NCBI GenBank assembly: GCA_964490935.1
Contig: CAZBEO010000148.1
Span: 1-6,823 of the forward strand
DNA length: 6,823 nucleotides
From: JAQVYB01 sp964490935
GTDB taxonomy: Bacteria; Verrucomicrobiota; Kiritimatiellia; RZYC01
Direction: 5' to 3'
The position numbers and the translations under genes are program-made. Positions 1 through 5,133 of the stretch are shown in pieces; within the stretch, counting starts at the first letter, position 1; each line of letters begins with the position of its first letter. Below the pieces are notes generated by a model, which was given only the letters and a program-made list of their open reading frames with translations, was not told where the DNA came from and did no database searches.

Positions 1-783
1 GAAGACATTGCCGTGCTGACCGGCGGCAAATTCATCACCGAAGACCTCGGCATCAAGCTGGAAAGTGTTCAGATTGCCGATCTCGGAACCGCCAAGCGCG
101 TCACGATTAACAAAGACAGCACCACGATCGTGGAAGGCGCCGGAAAAACCGCTGCCATCCAGGGCCGTATCCAGCAGATTCGCCGCCAGATCGAGGAAAC
201 CACCTCGGACTACGACGGCGAGAAGCTGCAGGAACGCCTGGCCAAGCTGGCTGGTGGTGTGGCCGTGATCAATGTGGGCGCCGCCACGGAATCTGAAATG
301 AAGGAAAAGAAAGCCCGTGTGGAAGATGCGCTGCATGCAACCCGCGCTGCCGTGGAAGAAGGTATTGTTCCCGGCGGTGGCGTGGCCCTGCTCCGTTGCC
401 AGGCCGCCGTGGATAAGATGAGCCTGGAAGATAGCGAAGAAGCCATCGGCGCTCAAATCGTGCGCAAGGCCCTAGAATCCCCGCTGCGTCAGTTGACGGC
501 GAATGCCGGCATCGAAGGTGCCGTGGTGGTGGAGCAGGTCAAGAAGTCCAAAGGCTCGATGGGCTACGACGTGGCCACCAACGAGTATGTGGACCTGGTC
601 AAGGCCGGTATCATCGACCCGACCAAGGTGACCCGTTACGCGCTGCAGAATGCGGCCAGCATCGCCGCCCTTCTGTTGACCACCGAATGCATGGTCACAG
701 ATGTTCCTGAAAAGGACAAGCCTATGGCCCCGGATATGGGCGGTGGCATGGGTGGAATGGGCGGTATGGGCGGCATGATGTAA
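1..783 (+). CDS. groEL: Chaperonin GroEL (Hsp60), C-terminal part, cut by the window start
   Basis: This is the large subunit of the GroEL/GroES chaperonin, the cytosolic double-ring machine that refolds proteins in an ATP-driven cycle. The frame is open from base 1, reading EDIAVLTGG, so the gene begins upstream and 260 residues are visible. They align by eye with Escherichia coli GroEL from about residue 290 to the end. They cover the last part of the apical domain (VINKDSTTI, AAIQGRIQQIRRQIEE), the intermediate domain and the second equatorial segment. KLAGGVAVINVGAATE and VEDALHATRAAVEEG are nearly identical to the family. The Asp of VEDALHA (fragment residue 109) matches the ATP-hydrolysis residue D398. 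PGGGVALL, DPTKVTR and TTECMVTD follow in the expected order. The protein ends in the disordered GGMGGMGGMGGMM tail typical of group I chaperonins. An intrinsic terminator lies 26 nt after the TAA stop. No groES is visible; it could lie upstream. The family assignment is secure. Confidence 0.98.
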   Translation, partial: EDIAVLTGGKFITEDLGIKLESVQIADLGTAKRVTINKDSTTIVEGAGKTAAIQGRIQQIRRQIEETTSDYDGEKLQERLAKLAGGVAVINVGAATESEMKEKKARVEDALHATRAAVEEGIVPGGGVALLRCQAAVDKMSLEDSEEAIGAQIVRKALESPLRQLTANAGIEGAVVVEQVKKSKGSMGYDVATNEYVDLVKAGIIDPTKVTRYALQNAASIAALLLTTECMVTDVPEKDKPMAPDMGGGMGGMGGMGGMM

Positions 784-797
784 TCTGAAATTGCCGT

Positions 798-826
798 TTG
801 ACATATCCTGGCGGGGCGCATATATT
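798..826 (+). promoter_or_regulatory. Sigma70-type promoter for rpoZ, inside the groEL terminator
   Basis: TTGACA at 798-803 is a perfect -35 box. Exactly 17 nt later, TATATT at 821-826 matches the -10 consensus at five of six bases. Initiation would fall near 832-835, giving a leader of roughly 36-40 nt before the rpoZ TTG. The -10 occupies the loop and first 3'-arm base of the groEL terminator hairpin. A transcript started here would lack the 5' arm and should escape termination. Box matches and spacing are read directly; promoter activity is inferred. Confidence 0.72.
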
Positions 827-842
827 GCGCCCCGCTATTTTT
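809..842 (+). terminator. Intrinsic (rho-independent) terminator after groEL
   Basis: A perfect 10-bp GC-rich inverted repeat (GCGGGGCGCA at 811-820, TGCGCCCCGC at 826-835) surrounds the 5-nt loop TATAT. It extends by a G-U pair (810/836) and a T-A pair (809/837). Five Ts follow at 838-842. Stem, short loop and T-tract immediately after the groEL stop are the classic layout, so this should end the groEL transcript. Confidence 0.9.
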
Positions 843-855
843 CCCATTGAATCAA

Positions 856-863
856 AGAGGAGG
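856..863 (+). promoter_or_regulatory. Ribosome binding site that fixes the rpoZ start
   Basis: AGAGGAGG is a near-perfect Shine-Dalgarno 7 nt before the TTG at 871. An in-frame TTG at 847 lies upstream of this site, and the ATG at 886 is 22 nt past it. The site therefore favours 871 as the start. Confidence 0.8.
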
Positions 864-870
864 CCGGATT

Positions 871-1122
871 TTGAATATTGACTACATGGAAAGTGCCAAG
901 GAGCGTATGCCGAATATCCCGTTGCTGGTTAACCTGATATCCAAGCGGGTGCGCCAGCTCAACATGGGTCAGCGCCCTATGGTCAAACCCGATGACCCTA
1001 AAATGCCGGCCGTGGACATCGCCTTGAAGGAAGTCGCGGAAGGCAAACTGACCGCCGAAATGGTCTTTACACGCCTTGAGCCGCCCACCCAGGACTCTCT
1101 GGACATGGTCATCTCGCTCTAG
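871..1122 (+). CDS. rpoZ: DNA-directed RNA polymerase omega subunit
   Basis: Omega is the small RNA polymerase subunit that clamps the beta' C-terminus and helps core assembly. The protein is 83 residues if translation begins at the TTG at 871, placed 7 nt after AGAGGAGG, which is the best-supported start. The omega signature is visible: a helix containing LVNLISKRVRQL (residues 19-30), a short turn with GQRPMV (33-38), then PAVDIALKEVAEGKLT (46-61). This matches the conserved R-x-R-x-L ... A-x-x-E-(I/V)-x-x-G-K pattern. The length is usual for the family. A promoter embedded in the preceding groEL terminator should start its transcript. A UUCG-loop hairpin follows 32 nt after the TAG stop. 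The sequence is divergent from the E. coli form, as is common for omega outside Proteobacteria, but the identification is good. Confidence 0.88.
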   Translation: MNIDYMESAKERMPNIPLLVNLISKRVRQLNMGQRPMVKPDDPKMPAVDIALKEVAEGKLTAEMVFTRLEPPTQDSLDMVISL

Positions 1123-1154
1123 CAGCATCCATACTGCAAAACTGATGATTAGGT

Positions 1155-1182
1155 AGCGGCTCTTCGGGGCCGCTTTCCGTTT
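1155..1182 (+). terminator. UUCG-loop hairpin with T-rich tail between rpoZ and smpB
   Basis: AGCGGCTC (1155-1162) pairs with GGGCCGCT (1167-1174) around a TTCG loop. This gives 8 bp, one of them a T-G pair, closed by the very stable cUUCGg arrangement. The tail TTTCCGTTT (1174-1182) is T-rich but interrupted, so termination may be partial. The hairpin ends 8 nt before the smpB ATG, where a Shine-Dalgarno would normally sit. It could be a weak terminator, an attenuator, or a structure limiting smpB translation. Confidence 0.6.
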
Positions 1183-1662
1183 ATGGCAAAACAAAAGAAC
1201 AAACCACCGACTACCGAGGGGGTCCTGGCCACCAATCGCAAGGCCCTGCGGGATTATCACGTTCTGGAATCGTTCGAGGCGGGGATTGTCCTGGTCGGCA
1301 CCGAAGTCAAATCCATGCGCAACCGCCAAATCAGCATGGAGGAAAGTTACGCCCGCATCGATCGAGGCGAAGCCGTTCTCATCAACATGCACATCCTCGC
1401 CTACGACCACGGAAATCAGTTCAATCACGATCCCGTCAGAAAAAAGAAACTCCTCCTCCACAAGCGGGAAATCGAACGTCTTACCTCGCAGATGCAACTC
1501 AAGGGCCTCGCCCTGATTCCACTCAAAATCTATGTGAAAAAGGGGCTCATCAAGCTCCAACTGGGCCTCTGCAAAGGAAAGCAAATGCAGGACAAGCGTG
1601 AAGACATGAAACGAAAAACAGCCGACCGTGAGGCTGAGCGTGCCATCCACGCACGCCGCTGA
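1183..1662 (+). CDS. smpB: SsrA-binding protein SmpB (trans-translation)
   Basis: SmpB binds the tRNA-like end of tmRNA and brings it to ribosomes stalled on mRNAs lacking a stop codon, so that the nascent chain is tagged for degradation. The protein has 159 residues, the normal family length. Conserved blocks appear in order: NRKA (18-21), FEAGIVLVGTEVKSMR (31-46), the SMEESYARID segment (51-60), HILAYDHGNQFNHDP (70-84), RKKKLLLHKREI (86-97), LIPLKIYVKKG (111-121) and GKQMQDKRE (132-140). A strongly basic tail ends in HARR and corresponds to the segment that enters the mRNA channel and decoding site. The ATG at 1183 gives the usual short Lys-rich N-terminus. No Shine-Dalgarno precedes it, because the spacing is taken up by the UUCG hairpin. 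The tmRNA gene ssrA, often nearby in other genomes, is not recognisable here. The acyltransferase gene follows after 23 nt and is likely co-transcribed. Confidence 0.96.
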   Translation: MAKQKNKPPTTEGVLATNRKALRDYHVLESFEAGIVLVGTEVKSMRNRQISMEESYARIDRGEAVLINMHILAYDHGNQFNHDPVRKKKLLLHKREIERLTSQMQLKGLALIPLKIYVKKGLIKLQLGLCKGKQMQDKREDMKRKTADREAERAIHARR

Positions 1663-1685
1663 ACCTGCTGCCAAAGGATACGCGC

Positions 1686-2669
1686 ATGAGAATTCGACAC
1701 ACGCTGGAATACGGACTGGCCCAATGCGGCATGTTCCTGCTCCCGCGACTCCCGCGAAGCGTCGTCGTCGCCCTCGCTCGCACCTTCGGACTCCTCGCCT
1801 ATCTCCTCTCCGCGCACCTGCGTAAAACTGGGCAGGCCAACCTCGACATCGCCTTCGGGGCGTCAAAAACCGCCGACGAAAAGCGCCGCATCCTGATTCA
1901 CTCCTTTCAAACCTTCGCCCTCGTCCTGCTCGATCTTTTCTGGTTTGCACACCGACAAAAGGAGCGCATCAATACCTACGTCCATTTTCACCCGGAACAC
2001 GATGAACTGTTCAGCAAGCATCCCAAAGCCACCATCTGCGTTACCGCACATGCCGGCAACTGGGAACTCCTCGGCAAAAGCGTGGCCTTGCGTTACGGAC
2101 ACTTCACCAGCATCGCCGCCCCGCTGGAAAACGAAAAACTCGACCTCCTCTTCGACCGCATCCGCTCCGAGACCGGGCAGACCATCGTCAAAAAAAGCGG
2201 TGCTGTGCGCGCCATGCTGAAAACACTGCGCGATGGCGGCATCGTTGCTTTTCTTCTCGATCAGAACACCAAGCCATCCATGGGCGGCATCTTTCTCGAT
2301 TTCTTTGGCCTGCCCGTACCGGTTTCCTCCATCGGCGCCACCCTGGTCATGCACACCGGGGCACAAATAGCCTTCGGGGTCTGCCTGCCGGACGCCTCGG
2401 GACATTATCACGTCACGCCACCGCTTCCAATCCCGACCGAAACGCCCCGTGAGTCAACCAAGCCGCAACAAGTGCGAATCTTGACTGAACGCATTCTGCG
2501 CGTCATTGAAACCTTCATTGCCGAGCAGCCGGAATACTGGCTCTGGTCCTACAAACGCTGGAAATACACCGCCCCTGGAAAGAGCCGATCCGACTATCCC
2601 TTCTACGCCAAGGAAATGCTGCCGGTGGACCGTGAGGCCGCCGAGCAAACCGCCGCTAACCTTCTGTGA
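1686..2669 (+). CDS. Lysophospholipid/lipid A acyltransferase family protein (LpxL/HtrB-like)
   Basis: This 327-residue protein belongs to the LpxL/LpxM (HtrB/MsbB, Pfam Lip_A_acyltrans) family. Those inner-membrane enzymes move a fatty acyl chain from acyl-ACP onto Kdo2-lipid A on the cytoplasmic face. Length is close to the usual 300-330. The N-terminus has a hydrophobic stretch (about residues 15-43, including VVVALARTFGLLAYLLSA) that could anchor it. The catalytic HX4E motif is clear in TAHAGNWELLG (H122, E127). Downstream come GQTIVKKSGAVRAMLKTLRDGGIVAFLLDQN (about 164-194), the family's second conserved block, and the C-terminal QPEYWLWSYKRWK (281-293), equivalent to the P-x-x-(W/Y)-x-W-x-x-(R/K)-(R/F)-(W/F)-K block. 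The ATG at 1686 has AAAGGA 7 nt upstream. Which acyl position or lipid it modifies cannot be told, so no lpx symbol is given. Being next to smpB looks incidental. No clear terminator follows. Confidence 0.9.
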   Translation: MRIRHTLEYGLAQCGMFLLPRLPRSVVVALARTFGLLAYLLSAHLRKTGQANLDIAFGASKTADEKRRILIHSFQTFALVLLDLFWFAHRQKERINTYVHFHPEHDELFSKHPKATICVTAHAGNWELLGKSVALRYGHFTSIAAPLENEKLDLLFDRIRSETGQTIVKKSGAVRAMLKTLRDGGIVAFLLDQNTKPSMGGIFLDFFGLPVPVSSIGATLVMHTGAQIAFGVCLPDASGHYHVTPPLPIPTETPRESTKPQQVRILTERILRVIETFIAEQPEYWLWSYKRWKYTAPGKSRSDYPFYAKEMLPVDREAAEQTAANLL

Positions 2670-2854
2670 AAATCTCTTCGTATTTGGTTCTTCCGGCTTT
2701 TTCTTGAGGAGCGTCGCGGCGATAGATTGAACAGGCTCTGAACACCAGAGAAGCAAGTGGTGCGAATTTGGGGAGGGATGCTGTCCTCAGCGTCCTTTTA
2801 TTTATCTCCAGATCGGTCCTTATTTCTCTAGGCCTACGCACTCACTCTCCGCTT

Positions 2855-2888
2855 GGCCCGTGGGGACACGGGCCCTCCCAAGAGGGAG
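2855..2888. repeat. Two abutting palindromes (REP-like double hairpin)
   Basis: GGCCCGTG (2855-2862) and CACGGGCC (2867-2874) form a perfect 8-bp stem with loop GGGA. Immediately adjoining it, CTCCC (2875-2879) and GGGAG (2884-2888) form a 5-bp stem with loop AAGA. With no base between them the two stems could stack end to end. The tail is AAAATCG, not T-rich, so this is not a normal terminator on the + strand. The shape recalls REP-type intergenic repeats. Whether it recurs in the genome cannot be seen here. Confidence 0.6.
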
Positions 2889-2976
2889 AAAATCGCCGCC
2901 GCCTTCGTCGCTGTCCCGGCATTGCAAAAATTTATCCACGCCCTTACTCCACGACCCACCTACCCCCTCCTTCTCT

Positions 2977-3003
2977 TTCTATGAGTTCTATGCGTTCTTT
3001 GTG
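2977..3003. repeat. Three imperfect 9-bp tandem repeats
   Basis: The units are TTCTATGAG (2977-2985), TTCTATGCG (2986-2994) and TTCTTTGTG (2995-3003), followed by GTGAA. On the minus strand this reads as A-rich units of the form CnCAwAGAA. Being a multiple of three it would encode a short three-residue repeat, but no protein context supports that. From memory, similar strings such as CACAAAGAACAC occur between genes in many PVC genomes; I cannot verify that here. Confidence 0.6.
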
Positions 3004-3034
3004 GTGAATGTCAGCAGTACATAAGCAGCGGCTC

Positions 3035-3079
3035 GCAGGGATGCTCTCCCTGCATTCCCCGATTAGGAGTTGCCAATCG
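3035..3079. repeat. Two consecutive hairpins upstream of the DUF362 gene
   Basis: GCAGGGA (3035-3041) and TCCCTGC (3047-3053) form a perfect 7-bp stem with a 5-nt loop. CGATT-a-GG (3060-3067) and CCAATCG (3073-3079) form a second stem of 7 bp with a single bulged A and loop AGTTG. They lie within 75 nt upstream of the ATG at 3107. They could be leader structure or part of a dispersed repeat. Neither has a T-tract. Confidence 0.5.
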
Positions 3080-3106
3080 AAAGCGGCTTGTATACGTTTT
3101 CCTCCA

Positions 3107-4573
3107 ATGAATACAGCATCCAACCAAGTAGCCATTGTCCATCACGAGCGGGCCACCTACCCGGACTCGCCTCCTTTCCACCCAGAAGAGGCCTATCCTG
3201 AATATCCGTTCGACCGAACCGCCCTCGCCCACCGCAATGAGGCCTATCGCATGGTGCGCGAAGTCCTGCGCGAACTCGGACTCGATGCCTCGCACTTCGG
3301 CACCCCCGAATGGAATCCTCTAGGCGATTTCATTCATCCCGGACACCGTGTGGTGATCAAGCCCAACCTCGTGCAGGACCGTCATTACCGGGGCGGTGAC
3401 ATCGACTGCCTCATCACGCATGGTTCCGTCACACGGGCCGTGATGGACTACGTCTTCATCGCCCTGCGCGGCGAAGGAAGCGTCACTCTCGGCGATGCGC
3501 CGGTATTGAGCACGCGGTTCGATAAGGCCGTACAGTGTGCGCACTTGGACGGCGTGCTGGAGTTCTTCAAGGCCCACGCCAAACCCGTGGTCACCTGGTT
3601 TGATTTTCGGCGAGTGGCTGGCTCGCTGGATGAGCACTTTCACGTTACCGGCTGGGTGGAGCAACCGGGCGATCCGCAGGGCGTGGTCGAGTTCAATCTC
3701 GGCGAGCGAAGCATGTTGGCCCCTATCGGCCACTTGGCTCATCTCTTTCGCCTCCCCCACTACCGCCATGGCGACACCGACCCCTACCACAGTCCCAGCC
3801 TGAACCGCTTCATCGTCCCGCGCTGCATCATGGACGCCGATGTGGTCATCAATCTGCCTAAAATGAAAACACACTGCAAGGCAGGCATGACCGCCGCACT
3901 GAAAAACTTCGTCGGCATCGTGGCCGTACGCCACTGTTACACCAATTTTCGGCGGGGAAGTCCCGCCCATGACGGCGATGAATATCCTGATCCGAGCGTC
4001 CTCAAAACCATCAGCGAAAAACTGGAACGCCTAATCGATGGCAACAAAACACCCGTCCTGCGCCCCCTTCTTTCCCTCGCCCATCGCGTCAGCGAGCGCC
4101 TGCGAAACAGCCTGGGCATCGATAACATCCGCGACGGCACCTGGCACGGCAACGATACCGTCTGGCGGGCCATACTCGATCTCGTGCGCATCGCCACCTA
4201 CGGACGGCCCGATGGCACCCTTGCCGACTCCCCCCAACGCGTACTCTTCACGCTGACCGACGGACTCATCGCTGGCGAAGGCGAAGGCCCCCTCGAGGCA
4301 ATCTCCACCCCGGCAGGCTGCCTGATTGCCGGGCTGAATCCCGTCTGCGTGGATGCCGCCATCACCACCCTGATGCAGTTTGACTGGCGCAAAATACCCG
4401 TCATCACTCATGCCGAGACGTTGAAGGACTGGCCACTGCTCGCCGAAGGTGTCGAACACACGCGCTGCCTGCTCGCTGGCGAGGCGCTGACCCTGGATGC
4501 CCTCGCCGAAAAAAAGGTCTGCCCACCCTTCGCACCCGCCTACGGATGGCGCGGCCACATCGAACGTGAATGA
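3107..4573 (+). CDS. DUF362 family protein, function unknown
   Basis: The protein has 488 residues from the ATG at 3107. Its core matches the DUF362 family (Pfam PF04015), whose biochemical role is largely unknown. Visible blocks are an N-terminal VAIVHHE strand (about 8-14) followed by YPEYPF, then WNPLGDFIHPGHRVVIKPNLV (about 69-89), LGDAPV (128-133), DADVVINLPKMKTHCKAGMT (243-262) running into AALKNFVGIV, TDGLIAGEGEGPL (384-396) and GLNPVCVDAA (409-418). The K-x-K-x-H-x-x-x-G-x-T-x-A-L-K-N block is the family's hallmark. Unlike many DUF362 proteins it has no CxxCxxCxxxC ferredoxin motif, so no 4Fe-4S domain is expected, and there is no signal peptide. The frame stays open back to an ATG at 3008, but the added 33 residues come from hairpin/repeat DNA and the family-like sequence begins just after 3107, so I prefer 3107. 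No clear Shine-Dalgarno precedes either start. The gene stands alone, with promoter-bearing spacers on both sides. The family call is firm; start and role are uncertain. Confidence 0.85.
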   Translation: MNTASNQVAIVHHERATYPDSPPFHPEEAYPEYPFDRTALAHRNEAYRMVREVLRELGLDASHFGTPEWNPLGDFIHPGHRVVIKPNLVQDRHYRGGDIDCLITHGSVTRAVMDYVFIALRGEGSVTLGDAPVLSTRFDKAVQCAHLDGVLEFFKAHAKPVVTWFDFRRVAGSLDEHFHVTGWVEQPGDPQGVVEFNLGERSMLAPIGHLAHLFRLPHYRHGDTDPYHSPSLNRFIVPRCIMDADVVINLPKMKTHCKAGMTAALKNFVGIVAVRHCYTNFRRGSPAHDGDEYPDPSVLKTISEKLERLIDGNKTPVLRPLLSLAHRVSERLRNSLGIDNIRDGTWHGNDTVWRAILDLVRIATYGRPDGTLADSPQRVLFTLTDGLIAGEGEGPLEAISTPAGCLIAGLNPVCVDAAITTLMQFDWRKIPVITHAETLKDWPLLAEGVEHTRCLLAGEALTLDALAEKKVCPPFAPAYGWRGHIERE

Positions 4574-4614
4574 ACGGCGTACGTCTCACTCCAAAAAGAA
4601 CCAGCGTCTTCATC

Positions 4615-4643
4615 TTGAAACATACGGACACCCGTGTTATTAT
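4615..4643 (+). promoter_or_regulatory. Extended -10 sigma70-type promoter for the response regulator gene
   Basis: TTGAAA (4615-4620) and TATTAT (4638-4643) are 17 nt apart, each with one mismatch from consensus. TGT directly before the -10 (4635-4637) supplies an extended TGn element. Initiation would fall near 4649-4651, leaving about 30 nt of leader with AGAGAGG (4668-4674) placed 6 nt before the ATG at 4681. Spacing and matches are read directly; activity is inferred. Confidence 0.72.
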
Positions 4644-4651
4644 TGTAACAC
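4634..4651. promoter_or_regulatory. Dyad over the -10, candidate operator
   Basis: GTGTTA (4634-4639) and TAACAC (4646-4651) form a perfect 6-bp inverted repeat around a 6-nt AT-rich centre. It covers the whole -10 and the predicted start point. A dimeric repressor bound here would block the polymerase. The receiver protein encoded downstream has no DNA-binding domain, so any regulator would be another protein. No specific family is recognised. Confidence 0.42.
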
Positions 4652-4680
4652 TTTGATCCCGATAACCAGAGAGGTTCCTC

Positions 4681-5073
4681 ATGAGAATACTGATCGCCGA
4701 TGATGATTATGTGAGCCGCACCAAACTGAAAAGCATTCTACAAAAGTATGGACGTTGCGATACCGTACCCAACGGAGAATCCGCCTTCAGCATGTTTGAA
4801 AAATCCCATGAAGAAGGCATTCCCTACGACCTGATTTCCATGGACATCCTTATGCCCGATCCCGGTCAGGGCCAGGATGCCATCAAGAATATCCGCGAAT
4901 GGGAAAAGAAAAACACCGTGGCAAGCCCCTCCAAAATTCTCGTGGTCTCCCAACTCAAGGACTGCGAAAATATCCTTTCCTCTTTCGATGAGGGGTGTGC
5001 CTGGTATCTGATAAAACCCGTCTCACCTGAAGATATTCAAGAGGCGCTGAAAAAACTCGGTGTCATTGAGTAA
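4681..5073 (+). CDS. Single-domain (CheY-like) response regulator receiver protein
   Basis: The 130 residues are one complete receiver domain and nothing else, so it should act by protein contact or as a phosphorelay intermediate and not as a transcription factor. The acidic pocket is D7-D8-D9 in ILIADDDYVSR. The phosphoacceptor is D55 in LISMDILMPD, the switch Ser is S90 in ILVVSQ, and the conserved Lys is K112 with P113 in YLIKPVSPEDI. All catalytic residues are present. The loop after D55 (MPDPGQGQDAI) is slightly longer than the common MPxMDG form. The C-terminal helix EDIQEALKKLGVIE closes the fold with no output domain. The ATG at 4681 follows AGAGAGG by 6 nt, and the gene has its own extended -10 promoter with an overlapping dyad. 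No histidine kinase lies in the window, so the partner is unknown. It is not called cheY because no chemotaxis gene is adjacent. Confidence 0.93.
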   Translation: MRILIADDDYVSRTKLKSILQKYGRCDTVPNGESAFSMFEKSHEEGIPYDLISMDILMPDPGQGQDAIKNIREWEKKNTVASPSKILVVSQLKDCENILSSFDEGCAWYLIKPVSPEDIQEALKKLGVIE

Positions 5074-5083
5074 CGCCCTCCAT

Positions 5084-5105
5084 CCTGCTGCACGGCAACA
5101 GCAGG
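5084..5105 (+). other. Hairpin between the response regulator gene and comM
   Basis: CCTGCTG (5084-5090) and CAGCAGG (5099-5105) form a perfect 7-bp stem with an 8-nt loop (CACGGCAA). It begins 10 nt after the TAA stop. The following bases (CCCAAAAGG) lack a T-run, so it is unlikely to terminate on its own. It may protect the upstream mRNA end or be neutral. Confidence 0.5.
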
Positions 5106-5133
5106 CCCAAAAGGTTCCACGGGGTTAAAAGGC

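Larger units (their letters stand above)
2670..3106. other. Long intergenic region with hairpins and repeats, no convincing gene
   Basis: These 437 nt separate the acyltransferase stop from the likely DUF362 start. I see no protein with family-like sequence on either strand. The stretch holds a weak CTCTG/CAGAG hairpin (2736-2750), two abutting GC-rich hairpins (2855-2888), a pyrimidine-rich run (about 2945-2985), three 9-bp tandem units (2977-3003) and two more hairpins (3035-3079). AGCGGCT occurs twice (3027-3033 and 3082-3088). A possible but poor promoter (TTGCCA 3070-3075, TATACG 3091-3096, spacer only 15) lies just before the DUF362 ATG. The make-up suggests dispersed intergenic repeats and not a decayed gene. 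Confidence 0.7.

Noticed and set aside
835..1950. Long open frame on the minus strand (371 residues)
   Set aside because: It lies antisense to rpoZ, smpB and the acyltransferase, matches no family I know, and is low-complexity Arg/Gly-rich at one end. It is a shadow of GC-rich coding DNA.
2736..2750. CTCTG/CAGAG hairpin as a terminator for the acyltransferase gene
   Set aside because: Only 5 bp, and followed by AAGCAAG with no T-tract.
2768..3007. A 79-residue + strand frame in the intergenic region
   Set aside because: It runs through the hairpin pair and ends in the 9-bp repeats. It has no ribosome binding site and no protein-like pattern.
3320..3970. Minus-strand open frame of 216 residues within the DUF362 gene
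   Set aside because: The + strand here has clear family motifs. The antisense product is His/Val/Gly-rich with no recognisable domain.
4404..4682. Minus-strand frame of 92 residues overlapping the receiver promoter
   Set aside because: It covers the end of the DUF362 gene antisense and the promoter region, is Arg-rich, and shows no family signature.
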